A stretch of 10,560 nucleotides of DNA. It comes from CAZVWV01 sp964631745 (GTDB taxonomy: Bacteria > Bdellovibrionota_C > UBA2361 > JBGSMV01). Location: contig CAZVWV010000129.1 of assembly GCA_964631745.1 (NCBI GenBank), forward strand, positions 1-10,560, given 5' to 3'. The position numbers were made by a program, and so were the translations under genes. Under the pieces are notes generated by a model that did not search any database, was not told the origin of the DNA, and saw nothing but the letters and a program-made list of their open reading frames with translations. The stretch's first letter is position 1. Each line of letters starts with the position of its first letter. Below are positions 1 through 6,190 of the stretch, in pieces.

Positions 1-310
1 TGCTTTGCAGTATCTGGCCGAGCTGGAGCTCAGCGCTCCCGGATATCTCCCCACAGGTTTACCTACTGCGTTCCCAATTTCTTCGCAGCGGAGCAAGCCT
101 TTCTCACCATCTTGCTACCGCGCAAATTCGAGAAGGCTTCGAAAAATCGAGGTTAAAATCGGATACTTAAGTCGGTTGGCTAAGTGGCATTGGACGACTC
201 GTCGGCGCTACTTAATATCCCTGCTTCGCCCGGGGATATTGAGCAAATACGTGATCGAAAATTTGTAGATTGGATTGGTTGCTACGTGGTAGTTCTTTCT
301 ACCTCTTAGG
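1..310. other. Left-edge stretch with no recognised gene
   Basis: This stretch lies beyond the stop codon of the adenosine-deaminase-like gene and contains no gene I recognise. Several short open stretches exist in different plus-strand frames. One may be the end of a gene entering from the left (listed separately). Another is a GTG-started stretch of about 41 codons at 184-309 reading VALDDSSALLNIPASPGD and onward, which looks protein-like but has no ribosome binding site I trust. The lack of one consistent frame suggests decayed coding sequence or simple intergenic DNA. No repeat, RNA gene or clear terminator was seen. Confidence 0.4.
3..170 (+). CDS. Possible 3' end of an unidentified gene cut by the left edge
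   Basis: The frame starting at position 3 is open from the window edge to a TAA at 168-170. It ends in a plausible hydrophilic helical tail (HHLATAQIREGFEKSRLKSD). The residue mix in its last 35 codons is more protein-like than in the other two plus frames. Those frames are also open here, one for 87 codons from a TTG and one to a TAA near 150, so the choice is weak. I do not recognise the protein. If real, it converges with the adenosine-deaminase-like gene on the minus strand. Confidence 0.18.
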   Translation, partial: LCSIWPSWSSALPDISPQVYLLRSQFLRSGASLSHHLATAQIREGFEKSRLKSDT

Positions 311-1702
311 CTATTCGATTTTCTCTGGCAAAAAACTGGCTCTATTTCCAACTTCAATCGAACGTAGGATTTGCTCCTCAGAAGCGGCCTCGGTTAACAA
401 GAGAAGCGCCAGTTCCTCGGCGTGGGTGCGTCGTTGTAATCCAGGCGCATCGGTGCCAAAGGTATAGCCGATTTCAAACTTATCAAAAGTCCGGAGCATC
501 TCTTTGAAGAAATCAGGAGATGGTACGGCCTTGGTAGTTAGGTTTGAAATAAAACAAAGCTCAGCAGTAATTTCTCTTTCATGCATAAGCTTCAGGCCGC
601 GGTCGTCCCCGGAATCCGCCCAAGCTCTATATGCTGCAATAGGATGCGCGACGCGATGGGGATTTAGAGCTTCGATGGTTTTTATAAAAGTTTCAATATC
701 AACGTGCGTGCTCTCCCCCACGTGCACAGTCCGTCCAAGATTAGCTCCTGCCAAATCAAAGAGCTCTTTAGCTTGCTCCAAGCTCTCTGGGGTGCTCAAT
801 GGGTTGGCAGCCTCGGGGCCTGCCAAATCGATTCCGATAAGATGTGGATGTTGCTGGCGCCAACTTTCTGCCTTTTCTGCAAGTATCATGTTTGTCTTAT
901 GTGGGAGTTCTCTACCAAAGCATAAGATCAGCCCCGCTTGTATCTGATTTTCGGCGGTGATCTGCCCCAACTGGATCGCTCCATTAGCTGCGACCATGAT
1001 CTTATCAACATCGTAAAACCCTTCAATGCGGCCGTCAGTCATATTTGTTGCGGCGGTGCGTTTCAAGGGGTTGAAGCGCAGTTCAATGCGATTTACTCGA
1101 TAAATCGGTTCGGCATCTTGGCCCTCTTGTTCCAAGAGGCACCCACCGTAACTGAAGATCTGATCAAGCGCTAAAGAAATACTGTTGCCTAGCTGGACGG
1201 GGCCTGACTGCACAAGTTCAGCTCGTTCGTAACTTCCGCGGACCGTGTTGAGGTTTTCTGCCTGATGGTTAAGATACTGAGCTAGGTTGCCAATTTTACT
1301 AGGATCTAAGTGAAAGCTTTTCGCGAATTCCTGCGCGTTAGGGCCGATCGCCCTTACCCCACCTAAGACAGAAAGCGCTCTCAAAGATCCTAGCCAAAGA
1401 GCCGCTCCAAGATGTAAATGAGTTTCAGTCACGTGGGCGGGCCATTTCATTTTGCGCATGCGACGCCGGACCTGCTCTCTAGGATCTACCTTGGCGCTGC
1501 AATGGGGCGGTTTCTCTTGTGCTGGTAACTGCTTGCGAATGCTCTCTATCTCGTCATGCAACCCACGCCAAGCGCGGTTCAATTGATCGGGAGTCAGTAG
1601 CCCTTGCTTGGTCGCCCATTGTAAGCGCAGGGCCCGGTGCGCTAAATCCCCAAAGGCTTGTTCAAGCGTTTCCGCAAATGGTTTGGCTCCTTCTAACTTC
1701 AT
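311..1702 (-). CDS. Adenosine-deaminase-family amidohydrolase with N-terminal extension
   Basis: A 463-residue protein of the adenosine/AMP deaminase branch of the amidohydrolase superfamily, which uses a zinc-bound water to deaminate purine nucleosides or related compounds in the cytoplasm. Family landmarks appear in order: the first metal pair HLH at residues 95-97, a substrate-loop motif GIDLAGPE at 289-296, HVGE at 327-330 (canonical HAGE, metal His and catalytic Glu), RVAHP at 350-354 (catalytic His 353), SNLTTKAV at 386-393, and TDAPG at 417-421. The last is normally T/S-D-D-P: metal ligand Asp 418 is kept, but the following Asp, which contacts the purine in true adenosine deaminases, is Ala 419. 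The HxH motif usually lies within about 20 residues of the start; here about 90 residues precede it, including a charged helical region. GGAG stands only one base before the ATG, so the start is uncertain. The gene lies 23 bases behind the 73-residue gene and may share its transcript. Family is sure; substrate is not. Confidence 0.85.
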   Translation of the reverse strand: MKLEGAKPFAETLEQAFGDLAHRALRLQWATKQGLLTPDQLNRAWRGLHDEIESIRKQLPAQEKPPHCSAKVDPREQVRRRMRKMKWPAHVTETHLHLGAALWLGSLRALSVLGGVRAIGPNAQEFAKSFHLDPSKIGNLAQYLNHQAENLNTVRGSYERAELVQSGPVQLGNSISLALDQIFSYGGCLLEQEGQDAEPIYRVNRIELRFNPLKRTAATNMTDGRIEGFYDVDKIMVAANGAIQLGQITAENQIQAGLILCFGRELPHKTNMILAEKAESWRQQHPHLIGIDLAGPEAANPLSTPESLEQAKELFDLAGANLGRTVHVGESTHVDIETFIKTIEALNPHRVAHPIAAYRAWADSGDDRGLKLMHEREITAELCFISNLTTKAVPSPDFFKEMLRTFDKFEIGYTFGTDAPGLQRRTHAEELALLLLTEAASEEQILRSIEVGNRASFLPEKIE

Positions 1703-1725
1703 ACTCCAGACACCGTTTGGCTAAA

Positions 1726-1947
1726 TCAAAACGTGAACAACTCAGGATATTGCTGAATCAAGATCGACTTGAAACTTTCCGGCACCCGTGGATCCCGCAA
1801 AAGGGATTGAAGCTCCGCCTCCACGACTGCCTTATAGTCACGTGTCTCATCAAAAGAATCTGTATCGGCCGGTGAGATTACTTTTAAAGAATTAGAATTA
1901 CTGTCAATTGCCACAACCACTCCAAACTTCTTACGAACCAGCCGCAT
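1726..1947 (-). CDS. Hypothetical protein, 73 residues
   Basis: A small protein I do not recognise. The N-terminal half is beta-like (RKKFGVVVAIDSNSNSLKVI); the second half is an acidic amphipathic stretch ending in QQYPELFTF. There is no signal peptide, membrane segment or cysteine motif. It starts at ATG 1947; an AGGG lies about 10 bases upstream, rather far for a ribosome binding site. It is transcribed toward the adenosine-deaminase-like gene with a 23-base gap, so the two may form an operon. The broken PIN toxin ends only 19 bases upstream, so transcription from the antitoxin promoter could also reach it. Its clean frame and ordinary composition argue for a real gene. Confidence 0.5.
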   Translation of the reverse strand: MRLVRKKFGVVVAIDSNSNSLKVISPADTDSFDETRDYKAVVEAELQSLLRDPRVPESFKSILIQQYPELFTF

Positions 1948-1966
1948 TCTACAGAATCCCTAAATA

Positions 1967-2241
1967 CTACTCAAGTAGATGCGTACTTCCAGTCACGGCC
2001 ACAAGCAGGGCCTTGGGTGCGGGGGAACTGAGAGTGGTAGCTCTTGACGGAAAGCGGGGCAATTCTTAACTTTCGGTTGGCTGCTGCAGATACCTCATAC
2101 AGAACCTGGGTTGAGATGAGAATCTTCGCCTGCTCTCCGTTACTCAGCAAAGAAACGACGCGCTTTCTTCTGTTTCTCTTCGTCGCTGCGATCAACTGTA
2201 TAGAAAAATATGTTACTGTCGACGAAGATCCTATCTTTCAT
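1967..2241 (-). pseudogene. Broken PIN-domain toxin (VapC-like)
   Basis: Reading from ATG 2241, 33 codons give a typical PIN N-terminus (MKDRIFVDSNIFFYTVDRSD, then EEKQKKARRFFAE) with the first catalytic Asp at residue 8, ended by an in-frame TAA. The next frame continues with LLSNGEQAKILISTQVLYE, then VSAAANRKLRIAP, the expected second and third PIN segments including the conserved Glu. The family pattern then fades. Another frame gives ALLVAVTGSTHLLE before a TAG at 1967-1969, which may be what remains of the C-terminal WDALIVAAA region. The third acidic cluster is not seen. The ATG overlaps the antitoxin's stop, the classic toxin-antitoxin arrangement. At about 90 readable residues against a usual 130-140, this is a non-functional remnant with one clear and one probable frameshift, plus probable internal loss. 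Confidence 0.75.
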
Positions 2242-2455
2242 AGATCTTGTCCCTAGACCATTTTTTATTCTTTGATTGACCCTCAAGCTTTTCGCTTAGC
2301 GCGACCAGCTCACGCACGACTTTGCTGGGGTGGTTTTGTAGTGAGTTCTCCAGCAACTGCTTAATATAGGCGTTGAGAGATAATCCCATGGTCGTGGCAG
2401 CCTTCTTACCAAGTTCCAGAGTGGTTTCGTCCAATGAAATAGTTGTGTTTCTCAT
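2231..2455 (-). CDS. Ribbon-helix-helix antitoxin of a PIN toxin module
   Basis: A 74-residue protein with a textbook ribbon-helix-helix N-terminus: MRNTTISLDETTLELGKKAA, then TTMGLSLNAYIKQLLENSL. Residues 2-8 would form the DNA-binding strand and the next 35 the two helices. The C-terminal 35 residues are charged (RELVALSEKLEGQSKNKKW) and would wrap the toxin. Such proteins neutralise a partner PIN ribonuclease and repress their own operon. I chose ATG 2455 because the family normally begins at this Met; a GTG at 2470 would add five residues, and neither has a strong ribosome binding site. The stop overlaps the ATG of the PIN gene by 11 bases, but that toxin is broken, so this is probably an orphan antitoxin. 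An inverted repeat lies just upstream. Confidence 0.8.
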   Translation of the reverse strand: MRNTTISLDETTLELGKKAATTMGLSLNAYIKQLLENSLQNHPSKVVRELVALSEKLEGQSKNKKWSRDKIYER

Positions 2456-2472
2456 AAGAACAGTGTGCACTT

Positions 2473-2494
2473 ACTCTTAACACGGGATAAGAGT
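2473..2494 (-). promoter_or_regulatory. Inverted repeat, candidate operator of the RHH antitoxin
   Basis: The arms ACTCTTA (2473-2479) and TAAGAGT (2488-2494) form a perfect 7-base inverted repeat with an 8-base spacer, 18 to 39 bases upstream of the antitoxin ATG. Just before it on the minus strand is an A/T-rich TAATAATAA, a possible -10 region, though I find no well-spaced -35. Ribbon-helix-helix antitoxins commonly bind such short paired sites to repress their own operon, so an autoregulatory operator is a reasonable inference. Confidence 0.45.
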
Positions 2495-2572
2495 TATTAT
2501 TAGCCACATATACTCACGAGGAAGCAATGGCCGTAGTTGCGCATGGTCTCTGAGATGAATGCGCGCTGGTCG

Positions 2573-3877
2573 CTAGCGCTGCTTAATAGCCTTCTTCCAA
2601 AGCGGTCTTAATATTTCTGAAGCGATTGTCTCTTCGGGCTTTCGCTCGATCGGATTGCCTGGATCAGTGCGTCGTTTTAGGCATACAGAATTTTCAAAAA
2701 ATGGAAGGGCCTCTTTGGGGCCGTTGGGGCAGACAATGAGGTCTAGTTTGGAACGTAGAGCTTCAACCAAGGCAGTGAAACCTTGCGAGTAGCTGCCTTG
2801 GTAGCAATCAAAGCGACCAAAGGGCGTAGCTAAGGCCACCTCTATATTCGCTCCACGATGGCTTACCAAAACACACATGGGCCCGCTGGAGTATAATTGG
2901 TTCATGTGAAAAATCGGAAGACTCCTGTCTCGCTTGTCAGCACAAAGACGTACTAGCTGGTTTTCCTCCATACCAGTATCTATACAAAATTCCGTTATAT
3001 CGGTTGAAAAAGATACGATTCCCTTGACTAATGTTTTGCATGTGTCATCGGCAAGCAGACTCCCTTCCAATCGGGCCTTATGCACTTCACGCCGCATGCG
3101 GCGGGGAAGAGTGTCAATCAATCCACGTTCAATTTCAAGCATCTCGATTCGCGCGGCGATGTTCTCCTCAGGATTTACTATGGCTGAGAGGCGATTCAGC
3201 AGTTCGAATTTTTCCCGGAGCTCCCGCATCGTGGTTGCTGTTTCTTTCATTCTTTCAGAAACTTGATGTGTCTTGAGACGAAGAGCCTCCCTCTGAAAAC
3301 GGTCGAGGGTGGTGCTTCGATCCGGTAATCTTTCGATTAAATCTGCGGCCAGCATCATTAATTCAAGAAGGCGTTTTACCCTCTCTGATGGGCTGATGGA
3401 TGTCTCGGCTTCAAGGCTTGTTAGACCCAATTGAATTTCCTGAAAATAATTAGGTACGCCAAGAATGCTGAGATAACGCTTTGGCGTCATTGTATCGATT
3501 TCCCTCAAAGTTTCATCTAGGATCTGCGCTTGGCGGCTGAGTAGCGGTTCGAAGTTCGCCAGGGCTTCATTAATGCTGGCCGGGTCTCCATCTGTGTTAG
3601 ATGCAAGCCCCGTTAGGCCACTTCGAAGCTTTCGGCCTACTGCTTTCAGAGCTTCTTGTAGCTCCGGGCCCTTTACCCGGTCGCCCTGGGGACCTTCGAT
3701 CTGTTCAGCAAGCAACCCGTAAGCACCGCTAGCGGGGCTATCGGTGAGAGATTCACGCCGCAACCAAGAACTCAGCGTATCGCGGGGCAAAAAATCGAGG
3801 TTGTTAATTGCAGCCTTTGCAGTACTTGCAATCCCTCGCGCTGCGAGATTTTTCACGACATCAACAAATTTGCTCAT
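2573..3877 (-). CDS. Unrecognised 434-residue helical cytoplasmic protein
   Basis: I do not recognise this family. Residues 1-45 are a mildly hydrophobic helical region with an SSWLRRE segment. Residues 70-130 and 160-270 are rich in Leu, Glu and Arg and look like long helices, with the strongest coiled-coil potential at about 190-255. A compact, more mixed C-terminal domain follows at about 280-400 with probable strands (PMCVLVSHRGANIEVALATP) and six cysteines (280, 298, 312, 335, 358, 383) not arranged as a metal site; a seventh is at 399. There is no signal peptide or membrane segment. The start is ATG 3877, with AGGG six bases upstream; a TTG at 3898 would add seven residues and disrupt that signal. 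The gene stands alone with its own promoter over a dyad, 117 bases ahead of the antitoxin. Its clean long frame supports a real gene, possibly a lineage-specific one. Confidence 0.8.
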   Translation of the reverse strand: MSKFVDVVKNLAARGIASTAKAAINNLDFLPRDTLSSWLRRESLTDSPASGAYGLLAEQIEGPQGDRVKGPELQEALKAVGRKLRSGLTGLASNTDGDPASINEALANFEPLLSRQAQILDETLREIDTMTPKRYLSILGVPNYFQEIQLGLTSLEAETSISPSERVKRLLELMMLAADLIERLPDRSTTLDRFQREALRLKTHQVSERMKETATTMRELREKFELLNRLSAIVNPEENIAARIEMLEIERGLIDTLPRRMRREVHKARLEGSLLADDTCKTLVKGIVSFSTDITEFCIDTGMEENQLVRLCADKRDRSLPIFHMNQLYSSGPMCVLVSHRGANIEVALATPFGRFDCYQGSYSQGFTALVEALRSKLDLIVCPNGPKEALPFFENSVCLKRRTDPGNPIERKPEETIASEILRPLWKKAIKQR

Positions 3878-3907
3878 ATTGATCCCTAACTTCAACAAAT
3901 TGAAAAC

Positions 3908-3939
3908 GCATAACAGTTATGCTGGATCCACATTCTCAA
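3908..3939 (-). promoter_or_regulatory. Promoter overlapped by a perfect 15-base dyad
   Basis: On the minus strand, TTGAGA (plus positions 3934-3939) and TGTTAT (3910-3915) are separated by 18 bases, a fair sigma-70-type match, 33 bases before the ATG of the 434-residue gene. The -10 element lies inside GCATAAC-A-GTTATGC (3908-3922), a perfect inverted repeat around one central base. A repressor bound here would block polymerase, so the gene is probably regulated. The regulator is unknown and no regulator gene is adjacent except the ribbon-helix-helix antitoxin, whose own candidate site has a different sequence. Confidence 0.45.
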
Positions 3940-4049
3940 GTGACATACCGAGTACGCATTCGCCGTATTGCTAACGGGCCGCGGATCGCAAAAAGCACAT
4001 ATTTTCGCCCAAGATCTTTGGCAATAAATTCAGTAAGATAGCGGTTCAT
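3936..4049 (-). pseudogene. Remnant resembling the N-terminus of a DUF4143-type AAA ATPase
   Basis: A 37-codon open stretch from ATG 4049 reads MNRYLTEFIAKDLGRKYVLF, then AIRGP, and stops at TGA 3936. Proteins of the ATP-binding family with a DUF4143 C-terminus typically start with a similar 'RYL..fI.kDL..k.vfl.GPRQVGKTT' stretch. The first 20 residues fit that pattern from memory, while the Walker A that should follow is absent. There is no ribosome binding site. The reading is therefore a 5' scrap of a lost gene, though a chance resemblance or a genuine short peptide cannot be excluded. Confidence 0.35.
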
Positions 4050-4063
4050 TGGAGAATTCTAAA

Positions 4064-4101
4064 GCCAATCTTATTTTAGGCGAGAGCATTCTAAAATTGG
4101 C
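4064..4101 (-). terminator. Bulged hairpin downstream of dxs, possible terminator
   Basis: GCCAAT (4064-4069) plus TTTAG (4075-4079) can pair with CTAAAATTGGC (4091-4101), giving 11 pairs with a 5-base bulge and an 11-base loop. It sits about 45 bases past the dxs stop codon. No run of T follows on the minus strand beyond TTT, so intrinsic termination would be weak. It also covers the region just before the ATPase-like scrap. Confidence 0.25.
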
Positions 4102-4145
4102 TTCTCTGAACTTTTGGCATGAACCGAACGCCTGGCCCGGCCGCA

Positions 4146-6080
4146 CTACCCAACCGCTTGAAGTCCCAGACCCTTACAATGCCCCTCAAAATGTTTCGCA
4201 ACGGCACTGACTATCCCTGCCACATCGTAGCCATGCTGTGCGTGCTGTTCTGCTTGGCTTGCATGGGGAACGAAACTGTCTTGCACGCCAAATCGTAAGA
4301 TCGGTGCTTTAAGTTGGATGGCGCAATCGTTTACTAGCTCCACGATGGCGGCACCGAAGCCGCCGTTTACGGCGTGGTCTTCTAGTGAGCAAACCAAGTC
4401 ATACTTCGAAAGTTCGGCTGTAAGGAGCGCTTGATCGAGCGGCTTTGCAAAACGCGCGTTAATGACTGTAGTGCTAAGCCCATAAAGCGTTTGGAGCTTC
4501 TCGGCGGCCTTTAGGGCGTTGCTGATGATAGGCCCAAGAGCTACAACTAAAATATCTTTGCCGCGCTTTACCACTTCGGCTTCTCCAATTCTTAATTGCT
4601 TGAACTCCGAATCCATAGCCACGCCCTCGCCGTTCCCGCGCGGGTACCGTACAGCCACGGGCCCATTCACTTTGGTGGCGGTGTAAAGCATGTGCCGAAG
4701 TTCGTTCTCGTCCTTGGGAGACATAATAACGATATTCGGAATAGTCTTTAGGTAAGCGATATCAAAAACGCCCTGGTGCGTTTCGCCGTCGTTCCCGACC
4801 ACACCAGCGCGGTCCATGGCAAAAACTACCGGTAAGTTCTGTATGCAGACATCGTGTAGCACCTGATCGAAGGCGCGCTGCAAAAAGGTCGAATAAATAG
4901 CGCAGATTGGGTGATACCCTTGGCAGGCCAAACCGGCGGCAAACGTAACCGCATGCTGCTCGCAAATGCCGACATCGAAGACTGCCTGCGGCAACTTCTT
5001 GGCGGCCTTATCGAGACCGGTGCCACCCAACATAGCAGCCGTAATAGCCACGACCTTGGGGTCATTCTGCGAGAGCTCCACAAAGGTATCCGCAAAAACC
5101 GCAGTGTATGAGGGCGGAATCTTTTGCGCCACTGCGGGCTTGCTCGAAACGAACTCGCCTTTATCTCTGTCAAAAGGGGTAACGCCGTGCCACTTAATCG
5201 GGTCTATCTCGGCTGGTTCGTATCCTTTGCCCTTTACGGTATGGGCGTGAATTAGCACAGGGATATCTTGCGCCCTTGCATTTTCTAAAGCTTGCTTAAG
5301 ATCTGCGATGTTATGTCCGTCCACCGGTCCGATGTATCTAAATCCGAAAGCCTCAAAGAGCATCGCAGGACTTGCAAAGAAGCTCTGAGTTGCCTCCTCG
5401 GCCCGGTCAATAAACTTGTACACAACTTCGGGAATGTATCCGCGTTTGTAAAGATCTTTGAAACGCTTTCTCGCAAAATTTGACGTCTTAGAGGTGATGG
5501 CTTTTGAAAACAGCCAGCTTATGGCGCCAACGTTAGGGGAGATCGACATCTCGTTATCGTTTAACACCACGATAAAGTTTTTGAGCCCCAAGTCACCGGC
5601 GTGATTCATGGCTTCAAAGGCCATGCCGGAAGTAAGCGAGCCGTCGCCTATTACTGAAACTACGAACCTCTCAGGGTCTGTTCTATCAAGCGCGACTCTG
5701 AGCCCGACAGCAGCGGAGATACTGGTGCCTGCGTGTCCGGCGCCAAAGACATCGTAGGGGCTCTCTGCTCTTTTTAAGAATCCTGAGATGCCATCCTTTT
5801 TCCGAATGGTATGCAGCTTGTCGCGCCGGCCGGTAACCATCTTGTGGATGTAGGCTTGGTGTCCGACGTCCCAAACGATCTTGTCGTTGGGAGTCTCAAA
5901 GGCAGAATGCAGTGCGACAGTAATCTCTGTGGCGCCTAGGCTTGAAGCGAAGTGCCCGCCTGAACAGGCTACGCTCTCGATTAAACCCTCACGAAGTTCT
6001 GTGGCTACAAGCTGAAGCTCTTCTGTCGAGAGCGTTCTAAGTCCTTCGGGAAGGCTGATACGATCTATAATTTTGGCCAT
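4146..6080 (-). CDS. dxs: 1-deoxy-D-xylulose-5-phosphate synthase
   Basis: This enzyme condenses pyruvate with glyceraldehyde 3-phosphate, releasing CO2, in the first step of the methylerythritol phosphate route to isoprenoids; its product also feeds thiamine and pyridoxal synthesis. The protein is cytoplasmic, dimeric and thiamine-diphosphate dependent. Visible landmarks are GGHFASSLG at 41-49 (active-site His 43), DVGHQAY at 71-77, GAGHAGTS at 113-120, the GDGS...N thiamine/magnesium motif at 145-148 with NDNEMSISPN at 174-183, and the catalytic Glu 374 in ICEQHAVTFAAG. DRAGVVGNDGETHQG at 423-437 and a C-terminal transketolase-like domain (LEDHAVNGGFG) complete it. Its 644 residues match the family's usual 620-650. 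ATG 6080 is chosen because MAKIIDRI aligns with typical Dxs starts; an in-frame GTG at 6089 would add three residues, and neither has a clear ribosome binding site. It lies 110 bases behind pal on the same strand. Confidence 0.97.
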   Translation of the reverse strand: MAKIIDRISLPEGLRTLSTEELQLVATELREGLIESVACSGGHFASSLGATEITVALHSAFETPNDKIVWDVGHQAYIHKMVTGRRDKLHTIRKKDGISGFLKRAESPYDVFGAGHAGTSISAAVGLRVALDRTDPERFVVSVIGDGSLTSGMAFEAMNHAGDLGLKNFIVVLNDNEMSISPNVGAISWLFSKAITSKTSNFARKRFKDLYKRGYIPEVVYKFIDRAEEATQSFFASPAMLFEAFGFRYIGPVDGHNIADLKQALENARAQDIPVLIHAHTVKGKGYEPAEIDPIKWHGVTPFDRDKGEFVSSKPAVAQKIPPSYTAVFADTFVELSQNDPKVVAITAAMLGGTGLDKAAKKLPQAVFDVGICEQHAVTFAAGLACQGYHPICAIYSTFLQRAFDQVLHDVCIQNLPVVFAMDRAGVVGNDGETHQGVFDIAYLKTIPNIVIMSPKDENELRHMLYTATKVNGPVAVRYPRGNGEGVAMDSEFKQLRIGEAEVVKRGKDILVVALGPIISNALKAAEKLQTLYGLSTTVINARFAKPLDQALLTAELSKYDLVCSLEDHAVNGGFGAAIVELVNDCAIQLKAPILRFGVQDSFVPHASQAEQHAQHGYDVAGIVSAVAKHFEGHCKGLGLQAVG

Positions 6081-6132
6081 ATACTGCACTTATGCGCGGA
6101 GCAATATACTACCCGGCCGCAGGCGAATCAAA

Positions 6133-6151
6133 TAGTGCCGCTAATGGCCTA
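6133..6151 (-). terminator. Small hairpin between pal and dxs
   Basis: TAG-T-GCC and GGC-CTA can form a six-pair stem with one bulged T and a six-base loop. On the minus strand it is followed by TTTGATT. It lies about 40 bases past the pal stop. The stem is short and the T run is poor, so it could at most attenuate transcription from pal into dxs. Confidence 0.2.
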
Positions 6152-6190
6152 AAAGTGCGTCAAACGTGAGTTCGAACCTGAGCTAATTTA

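Noticed and set aside
5..268. An 87-codon plus-strand frame starting with TTG.
   Set aside because: It has no ribosome binding site and its Arg/Ser-rich translation resembles no family; another frame looks as good in the first half.
504..947. A 147-codon open frame on the plus strand.
   Set aside because: It is antisense to the deaminase-like gene and has a biased, non-family composition.
311..1702. A RADAR-type anti-phage system, suggested by an adenosine-deaminase-like gene in an accessory region.
   Set aside because: RADAR's deaminase RdrB is much longer and pairs with a large ATPase RdrA; neither is present. The ATPase-like scrap at 3936-4049 is only 37 codons and belongs to another pattern.
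2546..2573. A GC-rich stem (GCGCT with AGCGC) as a terminator of the 434-residue gene.
   Set aside because: The stem is only five bases, partly at the stop codon, and lacks a T run.
6161..6185. A tRNA T-arm-like GTTCGAAC near the pal stop codon.
   Set aside because: No acceptor, D-arm or anticodon arm can be folded around it; it is a short self-complementary word.
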